Shown here in pieces: positions 38,801 to 47,606 of a stretch of 64,000 nucleotides of DNA. The notes under the pieces are model-generated. The model saw only the letters and a list, made by a program, of their open reading frames with translations, did not search any database and had not been told where the DNA came from. The translations under genes were made by a program, and so were the position numbers. Within the stretch, counting starts at the first letter, position 1; every line of letters begins with the position of its first letter. The DNA is from Agrococcus baldri (GTDB taxonomy: Bacteria > Actinomycetota > Actinomycetes > Actinomycetales > Microbacteriaceae), in the NCBI GenBank assembly GCA_007988785.1, contig BJUU01000003.1, positions 1 through 64,000 on the forward strand, in the 5' to 3' direction.

Positions 38801-38985
38801 ACGTTGAGGTGGCCGAGCTGCAGCGTCTCGGCCTTCGTCACCCAGACGCCGCCGTCGTGCAGTTCGACGTCGGTGGTCGTGAAGCCGTCGTAGCTGAAGG
38901 CGAGGATGCCGAGCGCGACGCTCACGGCGGTCACGAGGCTCACGGCGACGGTGCTCCTGCGATGGCGGTTCACCCACTGCAGCAT
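32878..38985 (-). CDS. Giant surface protein: Ig-like/cadherin-like tandem domains plus FN3 repeats
   Basis: A 2035-residue exported protein. A signal-anchor helix lies at residues ~15-35 (AVSLVTAVSVALGILAFSYD). Residues ~40-390 look like a beta-propeller-type module, and a strongly acidic linker (DEQESDEESESTEQEF) follows. Residues ~430-1460 hold about ten Ig-like (Big_9/VCBS-type) repeats with the recurring calcium-loop signature NDSDPDGD. About four fibronectin type III domains (residues ~1465-1930; TLTWAPPSPNGSPITGY) come next. After a run of eight prolines there is a ~100-residue C-terminal Cys-containing domain. There is no LPxTG, so it is held by the N-terminal helix. In relatives this type of protein usually precedes MoxR/DUF58/transglutaminase genes; none are here. 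Likely role is adhesion or cell-wall scaffolding. Confidence 0.9.
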   Translation of the reverse strand: MLQWVNRHRRSTVAVSLVTAVSVALGILAFSYDGFTTTDVELHDGGVWVTKAETLQLGHLNVQAEELDGAVTSPSDSFDVLQDGGDVLLLAHDSSSALVVDPAQLRTGSPVALPPGGAIAMGGGSVVITDPGAGLLWALRFDDLAGFTPGTTEATLELEQGLTATVGRDGTIHAVSPESARAVSLRHTPDGFEAESRERGELREMTAPALTVVGDDPVVLDAASQTLLLPGRAVQAPADAVLQQVGDEAEHVILATPTTLVRQPLSGGEATVDPERGTSGTAVAPVQLGGCVYAVWAGSGDFLRDCHDDSRDTAELIELAAGSQLVFRINRDQVVLNQFVEGRSWLLSDALIMVDNWDALVPPTSDEQESDEESESTEQEFENVPPELSEENSPPIATDDDFGARPGRSTVMPVLWNDSDPDGDVLTARRSGDVPEGVSVASVENDSQLQVQLPPDYAGGAFSFEYTIADGRGDTDTANVRVQVRADAENSVPEPLRETTFVVEQGSTVEYQVLQDWFDPDGDDMYLMDAVSESGDTIQTDPSGRLIYTATGAVGLMPVQLTVSDGRDQTTGELTVDVRAPGDAAPFANADYVSTIQGREVSIRPLLNDYSPSGAPLRLAQVDEAPGLTMGWDATAGVVKIEDGPVGSHYLRYVAAAGGAATAEGRIRIDIREADEEARPVAVRDTALLPRQGEAVVDLLANDVDLAGGVLVVQQVSVENAAPITVELVDRRVVRIRDARGLEEPFQFGYTVSNGRFTETGTVEVIPVAPPAQPRAPVAVDDSATVRAGDFQTIDVLGNDFSPDGTPFELAGEVVETSFASDAEGIAFISEGALRVHAREDAPSRATVTYEIVDELGNRDSATATVQIVPRDPDSNTAPNPRIVTARVLAGALVRVPIPLDGIDVDGDGVELVGYDTAPEQGEIEETGPDYFDFEAYPDAAGTVEFTYRVRDRWGEEGTATVIIGIAQPADRNQPPFAELDLLNVRPERAIAIPVLANDSDPDQDALVLQADGLGLPEELADALVDTERGTVDLVTPAAPGVYQLTYVVADVRGASTTGTVMLTVDGEAELVPPVGRDDPVSAADAELDVPIDVPVLANDTDEDGDPDELLVEIVTGDATVAEGVVRVVPTQQFQVITYRVTDVDGLTAQAFVTVPQVRHPAPVLRSTQAVQVPSGEERLLPLRDFVVVASGNPPRITTGDTVTAVNSDGGGLIVDPETLRFQSVAGYVGPASVTFEVTDGTGPEDPDGNTAVLTIPVDVTPSSVLPPTFAGASLQVVAGEGSSEFDLRSAAADPDPGDLEALTFEGLSGSVAGVTASLSGSVLTATADRTTPPGTVGSYQVRISDPYDNEITGTIDVQVVPTNRQPPAPVADAAEGEQGQPVTIDALANDFNPFAAEGVPLRIIDVQVVGGEGTPSFTDSQVTLTSGPDFSGTLTAQYTVEDGTQLAERHATGTITVNVKGRPDAPPRPNVDAVGDRQVTLTWAPPSPNGSPITGYLVQSADGAISQPCASTTCVIRGLQNDVTYTFQVIAQNAVGDSDPSTASAEARPDRRPEMPSPPTATRGDGQLAVVWEPAESLGSPITGYTLEIQPAAPDGTVAVPLGSVTAHTWTGLENGTAYSFRLQAHNSAPDPSEYSGYSSPQIPAGKPFAVPSVTASIDRGVPGEVQLAVSWEAARGNGAAVQDYTVTSSTGLTQTVTGTRASFADIPADGADITFTVTARNAVGASDASASSRALRAVTAPDAPSGVSTADGDGRVTVDWTPGSRNGLRADEVRFEVQGGGNGTQTLAPGGTYSGMDNSGGPYRLQVRSVAEIDGQTYASAWVSASNEARPYGPPPSPVIRISSQTEQVTYHWEPGGTNGRALAYIEWTQSAYGANAQQVSPSPGSQTQQLEGGHEAHMTAIAVDVDGNVSARVNAGPVAAGHPPPPPPPPASVRLEKGGVPTATCTGANGLDCRQFRIHWENLETGTYSFACFHTHSGGQFESGEFQVAQGSGSSQSRTNGRNMCYSGYAGDAWMTISGPSGSFTTARVSWP

Positions 38986-39128
38986 GCGCGCCGTCTCCCG
39001 AAGTCTCTCCCGCGCGAGCGCGCGACGGTTCGATCCTGGCAGAGCGAGGTGACGGGACGCCGGGTGCGCCGAGCCGCGGCGCGCGCGTGCTGCGGCCTTC
39101 TCGCAGGGGCTCGACGTACTCTGCATGC

Positions 39129-39440
39129 ATGGCGAAGAGCAGCAGCGGCGGCGGGTCGAAGAGCAGCGGCGGCGGATTCCGCGGCGGTGGTGGCGGCTTC
39201 GGCGGCGGCTCGCGCAGCTTCTTCGGCGGCGGCTCGCGATCGGGCGGCGGCGGCTTCTTCGGCGGCTCGCGCAGCTCGGGCTCGAGCGGCTCGAGCAGCT
39301 GGAGCTGGGGCGGCGGCTCCGGCCGCTCGCGTTCCTCCGGCGGCGGCCGCGCGCCCCGCACGCTCGGCGACTGGGTGTGGACCGTCGTCTGCATCGTCGT
39401 GATCGTCGTCATCTACGCGGCGTTCGCGGGCGCGTCGTGA
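39129..39440 (+). CDS. Gly/Ser-rich protein with C-terminal membrane helix
   Basis: A 103-residue low-complexity protein. Residues 1-75 are runs of Gly, Ser, Arg and Phe (GGGSRSFFGGGSRS-like), then a basic segment, then one hydrophobic helix WVWTVVCIVVIVVIYAAFA at the end. The helix suggests a tail-anchored protein. The coding start is the second of two ATGs four bases apart; the stop overlaps the GTG of the CapA gene. I do not recognise the family. Composition alone cannot establish function; the coupling suggests a link to CapA. Confidence 0.65.
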   Translation: MAKSSSGGGSKSSGGGFRGGGGGFGGGSRSFFGGGSRSGGGGFFGGSRSSGSSGSSSWSWGGGSGRSRSSGGGRAPRTLGDWVWTVVCIVVIVVIYAAFAGAS

Positions 39441-40639
39441 CGCGCCGCGTGCGGCTCTGGGCAGCGGCCGCGGTGGGCGTGCTGCTGCTGACCGGCTGCC
39501 AGCAGGGCTCGCTCGACCCCACGCCGACCGCCAGCGACCCCGCGGCCGAGCCGAGCGCATCCGCCACCCCGACGCCCACGCCCGAGCCGGCGACAGTGTC
39601 GGTGAGCGCGATGGGCGACATCCTGCCGCACGACTCGGTGACCGCCGATGCGCTGCAGCCCGACGGCAGCTACGACTACGGGCAGCTCTTCGACGCCGCG
39701 CGGCCCATCTGGGCCGACAGCGACCTCGTCTACTGCAACCAGGAGGCGCCCTCGGGCGGCGTGGAGATGGGGCTGACGTACTTCCCGGCGTTCAACGCGC
39801 CGGTGGAGTTCGCGGAGGGCATCGCCGACGCCGGCTGCAACACCATCGGGCTGGGCAACAACCACACCTTCGACCGCGGCCAGGAGGGCATCGACCGCAC
39901 GCGGGCCGTGTGGGACGAGCTCGACCCGCTGCTGATCCACGGCGCCTTCCGCTCCGCGGAGGAGCAGGCGCAGGTGCCGACGACCGAGATCGACGGGCTC
40001 ACGGTCGCGTTCCTGAACTTCGTCGACCTGTCGAACACGGCCACGAACGAGCACGCGGTGACGTGGCTCGACGACCCGCTCGTCGAGCAGCAGCTGGCCG
40101 AGGCCGAGGAGGTCGCCGACGCGACCGTGCTGGCGGTGCACTGGGGCGACGAGTACTCGAGCGTCGTCAACGACCGCCAGCGCGAGCAGGCGCAGCGGCT
40201 CGCCGAGCTCGGCGCCGACGTCATCCTCGGCACGCACCCGCACGTGCTGCAGGAGGCCGAGTGGCTCGAGCGCGAGGACGGCTCGCGCGCCTTCGTCTAC
40301 TACTCGCTCGGCAACTCGCTGACGACGCAGATGGCGGTGCCGCGGGTGGTGAGCGCCGTCGCGCAGTTCGAGCTCGTGGGCGAGCCGGGCGGCGAGATCG
40401 AGGTGGTCGACCCCGCGGCGGTGCCGATCTACATGCACTTCGACCTGACGCCGGCGCAGTTCGCGAGCCAGCAGTGGGCGAACCGGCGCAACCTGCAGCT
40501 GCACCCGCTCGTCGACGCCGCCGAGCCGATCACGCGCTCTGCGTGGCGCAACGAGCTGACGGTCGAGTCGGGCATGCAGCTCGTGACGGATGCGCTCGGC
40601 CCCGACGTGCGCATCGTCACCGACTCGTTCGAGCAGTAG
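39437..40639 (+). CDS. CapA family protein (PGA_cap metallophosphatase-like lipoprotein)
   Basis: A 400-residue exported lipoprotein. The signal peptide ends LLTGC (Cys ~21), then a Pro/Thr/Ser linker. The catalytic-type domain of the poly-gamma-glutamate synthesis CapA family follows: AMGDILPHD, NQEAPSGG, GLGNNHTFDRG, VHWGDEYS, GTHPHVLQ and YYSLGN. These are the metal-ligand positions of calcineurin-like phosphoesterases. Without capB/capC nearby, it is probably a stand-alone surface hydrolase, not capsule machinery. GTG at 39437 overlaps the preceding stop. Confidence 0.93.
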   Translation: MTRRVRLWAAAAVGVLLLTGCQQGSLDPTPTASDPAAEPSASATPTPTPEPATVSVSAMGDILPHDSVTADALQPDGSYDYGQLFDAARPIWADSDLVYCNQEAPSGGVEMGLTYFPAFNAPVEFAEGIADAGCNTIGLGNNHTFDRGQEGIDRTRAVWDELDPLLIHGAFRSAEEQAQVPTTEIDGLTVAFLNFVDLSNTATNEHAVTWLDDPLVEQQLAEAEEVADATVLAVHWGDEYSSVVNDRQREQAQRLAELGADVILGTHPHVLQEAEWLEREDGSRAFVYYSLGNSLTTQMAVPRVVSAVAQFELVGEPGGEIEVVDPAAVPIYMHFDLTPAQFASQQWANRRNLQLHPLVDAAEPITRSAWRNELTVESGMQLVTDALGPDVRIVTDSFEQ

Positions 40640-40674
40640 GCGCGCAGCGCGGTGCAACCCTCGCCAGCATCGAT

Positions 40675-40781
40675 TGGCGCCTCCCGCGTGTGAGTGGCGC
40701 CTCCCGCGTGTGAGTGGCGCTTCCCGCGTGTGAGTGGCGCTTCCCGCGTGTGAGTGGCGCTTCCCGCGTGTGAGTGGCGCC
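40675..40781 (+). repeat. 20-bp tandem repeat array A (5 copies plus partial)
   Basis: Five and a third units of TGGCGC[C/T]TCCCGCGTGTGAG run head to tail, directly after the CapA gene. The first two carry C and the rest T at the variable position. The gene-free interval 40640-41054 holds only this array, array B and about 80 bp of plain sequence between them. Confidence 0.95.
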
Positions 40782-40860
40782 TTCATGCGCACGGCCCACG
40801 CACGATGCCCCGCTCGGCCCTCGGCGGCCGGTCAGGAGGTCGCGAAGGCTGGGGCGTCCG

Positions 40861-41034
40861 CGGGAGCCGCCAGTCAGGTGCGGGAGCCGCCAGTCAGGTG
40901 CGGGAGCCGCCAGTCAGGTGCGGGAGCCGCCAGTCAGGCGCGGGAGCCGCCACTCAGATGCGGGAGCCGCCACTCAGATGCGGGAGCCGCCACTCAGATG
41001 CGGGAGCCGCCGCTCAGGCGCGGGAGGCGCCAAT
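40861..41034 (+). repeat. 20-bp tandem repeat array B (8 copies plus partial)
   Basis: Eight full units of CGGGAGCCGCCA[G/C]TCAG[G/A]TG plus a partial ninth run up to the end of the epoxide hydrolase gene. The unit resembles the reverse complement of array A (CGGGAGGCGCCACTCACACG), so arrays A and B are inverted relative to each other. The first four units carry AGTCAGG, the next three CTCAGAT, showing block-wise duplication. Confidence 0.95.
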
Positions 41035-41054
41035 GGAGGCGCGCGAGGCGGGTG

Positions 41055-42131
41055 TCACCGCGCGGCGCGCGCCTGGGGCTCCAGCTCGAGCACGGCGGCG
41101 GCCACCTCGGCCGGCGTCTCGAGCGCGGGGAAGTGCCCGCCGCGCTCGAGCACCGCGAACGAGCGCAGGTCGCGGTAGCTGCGCTCGGCGAGCGAGCGCG
41201 GGTAGTCGCGCTCGCGACGCTGCACACGCACCGCCGCAGGCACCTCGACGAGCGGATGCGGTGCGCCGCCGCCGTCGCTGTAGGGCCGGAACGAGGTGCC
41301 GATCGAGCGCGTCAGCCAGAAGAGCATGACGGTGGTGAGCACGGTGTCGTCCGGCAGGCCGTCGTCGCCCGCCCACTCGAGCAGCTTCTCGCCCACCCAG
41401 GCGAGCAGTCCGGCGGGGGAGTCGAGCAGCGCTGCGGCGGTGGTGTCGGGGCGCGAGCCCTGCTGGTGGGCGTAGCCGCCGGCGAGCGGTCCCTCGGCAT
41501 CGAAGCGCGCGAAGAAGTCGATCTCCGCGGCGTCGAGGTGCTCGCCGCGATCCCGAGCGCCGAACGACGCGTGCGTCGCGACCACGCCGGCCACCGCATC
41601 CGCGTGCCCGCCCGCCAGCCAGTCGCTGATGCCGGCCCCGACATCCTCGCCATAGGTGAGGAAGCGCTCGTAGCCGAGCTCGTCGACCATGAGGGCGCGC
41701 CAGCGACGCGCCACGGCCTGCTCGGTGAAGGGCTCCGGCAGCGGGTCGGACCAGAGGAAGCCGGGCAGCGAGGGGATGACGACGTCGAGCTCGCCGCGCA
41801 GCGCCTCGGCGAGCGGCAGCATCTCGGCGAACGTGTAGGGCCAGCCGTGGGTGAGCAGGATCGGCAGCCGGCCCGGCGCGCCGCCGCGCACGTGCACGTA
41901 GTGGATGCGGGTGCCCTCGACCTCGGCGACGCGGTGCTCGTGCGCGAACAGCCGCGCTTCGGCCGCGCGCCAGTCGAAGCCGTCTCGCCAGCGCTCCAGC
42001 AGGCGGCGCAGAGTCGGCATCGGGATGCCGGTGGCGCCCGGCGTGGGCGCGGGGAGGATCACGTCGACCAGCCGCCGGTGCAGCCGATCGAGCTCGTCGT
42101 CGGGCACCCGGAAGCGCAGTGGCTCGCTCAT
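41055..42131 (-). CDS. Epoxide hydrolase family protein (EHN domain)
   Basis: A 358-residue alpha/beta hydrolase with the N-terminal epoxide-hydrolase domain (residues ~1-110; FRVPDDELDRLHRRL). The oxyanion motif is HGWPYTFAEM, the nucleophile is Asp in YGEDVGAGIS, and the His is in ERGGHFPALE. Tyr residues in the lid (FRPYSDGG region) could serve as ring-opening donors. It is probably cytosolic; substrate is unknown. It is one isolated gene between repeat arrays. Confidence 0.91.
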   Translation of the reverse strand: MSEPLRFRVPDDELDRLHRRLVDVILPAPTPGATGIPMPTLRRLLERWRDGFDWRAAEARLFAHEHRVAEVEGTRIHYVHVRGGAPGRLPILLTHGWPYTFAEMLPLAEALRGELDVVIPSLPGFLWSDPLPEPFTEQAVARRWRALMVDELGYERFLTYGEDVGAGISDWLAGGHADAVAGVVATHASFGARDRGEHLDAAEIDFFARFDAEGPLAGGYAHQQGSRPDTTAAALLDSPAGLLAWVGEKLLEWAGDDGLPDDTVLTTVMLFWLTRSIGTSFRPYSDGGGAPHPLVEVPAAVRVQRRERDYPRSLAERSYRDLRSFAVLERGGHFPALETPAEVAAAVLELEPQARAAR

Positions 42132-42262
42132 GCGGGCAGGCTAGGCGCGGCCGCTGACAGCTGCTCGCTGGCTGCCCTTCGAGAGCCTCAGGATCCGCCG
42201 CGCCGCGGCAGGAGGCCGCTGAGCGTGGCGAAGCGTCCCTGCGCCGGCACCGCCTTCGACAC

Positions 42263-42413
42263 GGTCAGCCCTTCGGGCGGACCGGCTCAGGCAGCAGGGG
42301 GGTCAGCCCTTCGGGCGGACCGGCTCAGCCAGGGGGGTCAGCCCTTCGGGCGGACCGGCTCAGGCAGCAGGGGCGTCGGCCCTTCGGGCGGACCGGCTCA
42401 GGCAGCAGGGGGG
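42263..42413 (+). repeat. ~38-bp tandem repeat, four copies
   Basis: Four head-to-tail units of about 36-39 bp share CAGCCCTTCGGGCGGACCGG then CTCAGGCAGCAGGGG, with small length differences. Each contains a GCCC-TTC-GGGC hairpin. The array ends 3 bp before the pgm stop and may act as its terminator. Confidence 0.92.
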
Positions 42414-42415
42414 CG

Positions 42416-44050
<1,635 letters not shown>

Positions 44051-44075
44051 GGCTCCATCCAAGCACCGCGGGCTC

Positions 44076-44108
44076 GGGCCCGGCAGGGAATGCTCGCCCT
44101 GCGGGCCC
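44076..44108. other. Bulged GC-rich hairpin between divergent genes
   Basis: GGGCCCGGCAGGG and CCCTGCGGGCCC pair with one bulged G around an 8-nt loop, in the shared upstream region of pgm and the zinc-independent oxidoreductase. It may be a leader structure or simply GC-rich chance; no partner protein is evident. Confidence 0.3.
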
Positions 44109-44143
44109 GGTTGCCCCGGAGACATCGATCGGCGGGAGGCGCC

Positions 44144-45061
44144 ATGAGCAGGTTCGTGCAGCAGGAGCGGTTCGGCGGTCCCGAGCAGCTCGAGGTGGTG
44201 GAGCGCGACGAGCCGCACCCCGGGCCCGGCCAGGTGCGGGTGCGCGTGGCGGCGGCAGGGCTCAACCCGGTGGACTGGAAGGTCGGGCAGCACGAGCAGG
44301 TCGCACAGGCCTTCGGCGTGACGCTGCCCGCCGGCTTCGGCCACGACCTCGCGGGCACGATCGACGAGCTGGGGGAGGGCGTGCTCGACTGGTCGGTGGG
44401 CGACCGCGTCTTCGGCGGGCGTCGCGGCGCGGCCGTCGCCGACCACGTCGTGGTCGAGGCGAGCGCGCTCACCCGCACGCCGGACGGGCTCGACGACGAG
44501 GTCGCCGCAGCGCTGCCGATCGCCGCACGCACGGCGGATGCTGCCGTGGGTGCCGTCGCGCCGCGGCCGGGGGAGACGGTCCTGATCGGCGGCGCCGCCG
44601 GCGGCGTCGGCGTGCTCGCGACCCAGCTCGCGGTCGCGAGCGGCGCGCGCGTGGTGGCGACCGCATCCGCGTCGAACCACGAGTTCCTGCGCGAGCTCGG
44701 CGCAGAGCCGGTCGCCTACGGCGACGGGCTCGTCGAGCGGCTGCGCGCGATCGCGCCCGAGGGCGTCGACGCGGCGATCGACCTGCACGGCACCAGCACG
44801 ATCGACGCCGCGCTCGAGCTCGGCGTCGATCCGGGGCGCATCTCGGCCATCGCGGCCGGGCCCGACGTGCCGGCCGGCGTGATCAGCACCGGGGGCGGCG
44901 GCGCCTCCGAGGGCGCGCTGGGGCGCATCGCGGCGGCGCTCGCCGATGGCTCGATGGTGCTGCCGATCGAGCGCAGCTTCCCGATCGAGCGCGTCCGCGA
45001 GGCGGTCGAGCTGCAGCGCGGCGGCCACGTGCGCGGCAAGCTCGTCATCTCCATGCGCTGA
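44144..45061 (+). CDS. NADP-dependent oxidoreductase, quinone reductase-like (MDR)
   Basis: A 305-residue medium-chain dehydrogenase without the zinc cysteines, as in zeta-crystallin/quinone reductases. The N-terminal catalytic domain has [14 protein letters not shown], the cofactor loop is [16 protein letters not shown], and the C-terminus [10 protein letters not shown] is typical. It is predicted to be a cytosolic NADPH-dependent quinone or enone reductase. The next gene begins about 80 bp downstream. Confidence 0.9.
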   Translation: MSRFVQQERFGGPEQLEVVERDEPHPGPGQVRVRVAAAGLNPVDWKVGQHEQVAQAFGVTLPAGFGHDLAGTIDELGEGVLDWSVGDRVFGGRRGAAVADHVVVEASALTRTPDGLDDEVAAALPIAARTADAAVGAVAPRPGETVLIGGAAGGVGVLATQLAVASGARVVATASASNHEFLRELGAEPVAYGDGLVERLRAIAPEGVDAAIDLHGTSTIDAALELGVDPGRISAIAAGPDVPAGVISTGGGGASEGALGRIAAALADGSMVLPIERSFPIERVREAVELQRGGHVRGKLVISMR

Positions 45062-45144
45062 TCGGCACGCCGCGCGCCACGCGGTGCCCGCGGGGCCGGA
45101 AGTCGCCCGTTGCCGGGCCGCTCGCGCGGTGGGACACTGCGCTC

Positions 45145-46509
45145 GTGGACGACCGGGGCCGTGCGCTGCACGCCGCGCACCGCAGCGCGATGGAGTTCCT
45201 CGGCACGCTCGACGAGCGGCCGGTGTGGCCGCGCGCCACGCTCGACGACATGCTCGGCACCTTCGGCGGGCCGCTGCCGGCCGATGGGCTCGATGCCGAG
45301 GCGGTCGTCGAGCAGCTGGCGGCCGGTGCCGGCCCCGGGCTGGTCGGGATCCCCGGCGGGCGCTTCTTCGGCTTCGTGATCGGCGGCACGCTGCCGGCGG
45401 CGCTGGCCGCCGACTGGCTGGTCTCGGCGTGGGATCAGAACTCCGGCTCGGCGATGCTGACGCCCACCATGGTCGCGCTCGAGCGCATCGCGGGCCGCTG
45501 GATGCTCGAGCTGCTCGGTCTGCCCGAGGCCGCGAGCGTCGGCTTCGTCACCGGTGGCCAGATGGCGAACTTCACCTGCATGGCGACCGCGCGGCACGCG
45601 GTGCTGGCCCGCGCGGGCTGGGATCTGGCCCAGCAGGGGCTGCGCTCCGCACCGGCCGTGCGGCTCGTGGTGGGCGCCGACCGGCACGGCTCGATCGACC
45701 GGGCCGCGCGCTTCCTGGGCTTCGGCCGCAGCGAGATCACGGTCGTCGACGCCGACGACCAGGGGCGGATGCGCCCGGATGCGCTCGAGCGCGCGCTCGA
45801 GCACGGCGAGGGCCCGCTGCTCGTGTGCCTGCAGGCGGGCGAGGTGCACACGGGCGCCTTCGACGACTTCGCCGCGCTCATCCCGATCGCGCACCGCAAC
45901 GGGGCGTGGGTGCACGTCGACGGCGCCTTCGGCCTCTGGGCCGCCGCCTCTCCCTCGCTGCGGCCGCTCACCGCGGGCATGGAGCACGCCGACTCCTGGG
46001 CGACGGATGCGCACAAGACCCTGAACGTGCCGTACGACTGCGGCATGGCGATCGTGCGCGATCCGGCGGACTCCATCGCCGCGTTCCGCACCGGCGGCGA
46101 CTACCTGGTCTACACCGGGCTCGACCCCTGGGACGTCACGCCGGAGCTCTCGCGCCGCGCCCGCGGCGTGCCCGCCTGGGCGGCGCTGCGCAGCCTCGGC
46201 GGCTCGGGCGTCGCGGCGCTCGTCGACCGGCTGCACGCGAACGCCGTGGCCATCGCCGCGGGCCTGCGGCAGATCGAGGGCGTCGCGGTCGTCAACGACG
46301 TCGACTACACCCAGGTCATGTTCGGGCTCGCCTCCGATGAGGCGACGCGCGAGCTCGGCGCCGCGATCCTCGCCGAGGGCACGGCGGTCGTGACCGGGGC
46401 CGAGTGGCGCGGGCGCGCCGTGCTGCGCTGCTCGATGTCGTCCTGGGCGACTGGTCCCGACGACATCGAGCGCACGCTCGCCGCGGTGCGCGGCCTCGTC
46501 CCGGGCTGA
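45145..46509 (+). CDS. PLP-dependent group II decarboxylase-like protein
   Basis: A 454-residue fold-type I PLP enzyme of the aspartate/aromatic amino-acid decarboxylase family. Landmarks are [15 protein letters not shown] near residue 75, [11 protein letters not shown], a PLP-contacting DGAFGLWAA, and the Schiff-base lysine in [15 protein letters not shown] near residue 290. It probably decarboxylates an amino acid; which one is not decided by sequence. GTG at 45145 is the start. It is followed after 45 bp by pheA on the same strand. Confidence 0.9.
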   Translation: MDDRGRALHAAHRSAMEFLGTLDERPVWPRATLDDMLGTFGGPLPADGLDAEAVVEQLAAGAGPGLVGIPGGRFFGFVIGGTLPAALAADWLVSAWDQNSGSAMLTPTMVALERIAGRWMLELLGLPEAASVGFVTGGQMANFTCMATARHAVLARAGWDLAQQGLRSAPAVRLVVGADRHGSIDRAARFLGFGRSEITVVDADDQGRMRPDALERALEHGEGPLLVCLQAGEVHTGAFDDFAALIPIAHRNGAWVHVDGAFGLWAAASPSLRPLTAGMEHADSWATDAHKTLNVPYDCGMAIVRDPADSIAAFRTGGDYLVYTGLDPWDVTPELSRRARGVPAWAALRSLGGSGVAALVDRLHANAVAIAAGLRQIEGVAVVNDVDYTQVMFGLASDEATRELGAAILAEGTAVVTGAEWRGRAVLRCSMSSWATGPDDIERTLAAVRGLVPG

Positions 46510-46554
46510 CGCGCGGCTGCGGCACCGGCACGCGGCCGAGCCTAGGCTGGTGCC

Positions 46555-47493
46555 ATGAGCCAGCCGCGCGTCGTCACCTTCCTCGGCCCCCGCGGCACGT
46601 TCACCGAGGCCGCGCTCGAGCAGGTCGCCGGTCTCGACGGCGCCGAGCGGGTGCCGGTCGCCAACGTCGCCGAGGCGCTCGCCGCCGTCGCCGAGGGCCG
46701 CTCCGACGCGGCGATGATCGCGATCGAGAACTCCATCGAGGGCGGCGTCACCGCCGCGCAGGACGCGCTGGCCGCGACCCCGGGGCTGCGCGTGATCTCC
46801 GAGCACGTCGTGAGCGTCAACTTCTCGCTCGTCGCCCCCACGGGCACGCGGCTCGACGACATCGCGGTGATCGCCGCGCACCCGGTCGCGTGGGCGCAGT
46901 GCACCGGCTGGCTGCAGCGCGAGCTGCCCGGCCGCGCCCACCTGCCTGCCGCATCCAACGTCACGGCCGCCGCCGACCTCGGCGCCGGTGCCGCGCAGGC
47001 TGCCCTGTCGACCCCCACGATCGGCCAGTGGGTCGAGGGGCTCGAGGTGCTCGCCGATCGGATCGGGGACAACCCGGATGCGGTGACGCGGTTCCTGTTC
47101 GTCGGTCGCGCGGGCGCTCCGGGCGAGCCGACCGGCGCCGACAAGACGAGCCTCGTCGTCGAGCTGCCGAGCGACGAGCCGGGCGTGCTGCTCGACATGC
47201 TCGAGCAGTTCGCGACCCGCGGCGTCAACCTCTCGCTCATCCAGTCGCGCCCGATCGGCGACCGGCTCGGCCGCTACCGCTTCGTGATGGACGCCGACGG
47301 GCACATCCGCGACGAGCGGGTGGCGGATGCGCTGCTCGGCCTCAAGCGCTTCAGCCCGAAGGTGACGTTCCTGGGCTCGTACCCGCGGGCCGACGGGCAG
47401 CGCATCGAGGTCGAGCGCCGCTACACGAACCGCTCGTTCGAGGATGCCCGCGACTGGCTGCGCGGCCTGCTCGCGGGCGAGCCGGAGGCGTAG
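46555..47493 (+). CDS. pheA: Prephenate dehydratase
   Basis: Converts prephenate to phenylpyruvate in phenylalanine synthesis. The 312-residue protein has the periplasmic-binding-like catalytic domain (VTFLGPRGTFTEAA, IENSIEGGV, NPDAVTRFLFVG with the catalytic Thr) and a C-terminal ACT domain (KTSLVVELPSDEPGVLL, NLSLIQSRPIG) that senses phenylalanine. There is no chorismate mutase fusion, the normal actinobacterial form. It heads the conserved pheA, kinase, serS, HAD neighbourhood, interrupted here by the YeeE/TusA pair. Confidence 0.96.
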   Translation: MSQPRVVTFLGPRGTFTEAALEQVAGLDGAERVPVANVAEALAAVAEGRSDAAMIAIENSIEGGVTAAQDALAATPGLRVISEHVVSVNFSLVAPTGTRLDDIAVIAAHPVAWAQCTGWLQRELPGRAHLPAASNVTAAADLGAGAAQAALSTPTIGQWVEGLEVLADRIGDNPDAVTRFLFVGRAGAPGEPTGADKTSLVVELPSDEPGVLLDMLEQFATRGVNLSLIQSRPIGDRLGRYRFVMDADGHIRDERVADALLGLKRFSPKVTFLGSYPRADGQRIEVERRYTNRSFEDARDWLRGLLAGEPEA

Positions 47494-47606
47494 CGTCCGA
47501 CGCCGCACGTTACGCGATATGACGATAGCCGGCATAAGCGGTTGTTAGGGTTCCCTGGTGCCATCCGTCCGGACGGCGCTCCCGAACCCGAGAGGAACCA
47601 GTCCTC

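Noticed and set aside
32878-39402. Very long plus-strand frame (over 2000 codons) opposite the Ig-like gene
   Set aside because: Composition is that of an antisense shadow (Arg/Val/His-rich, no domains), while the minus frame shows ordered Ig and FN3 repeats.
40861-41034. CRISPR array
   Set aside because: The 20-bp units are contiguous with no spacers, and no cas genes are present.
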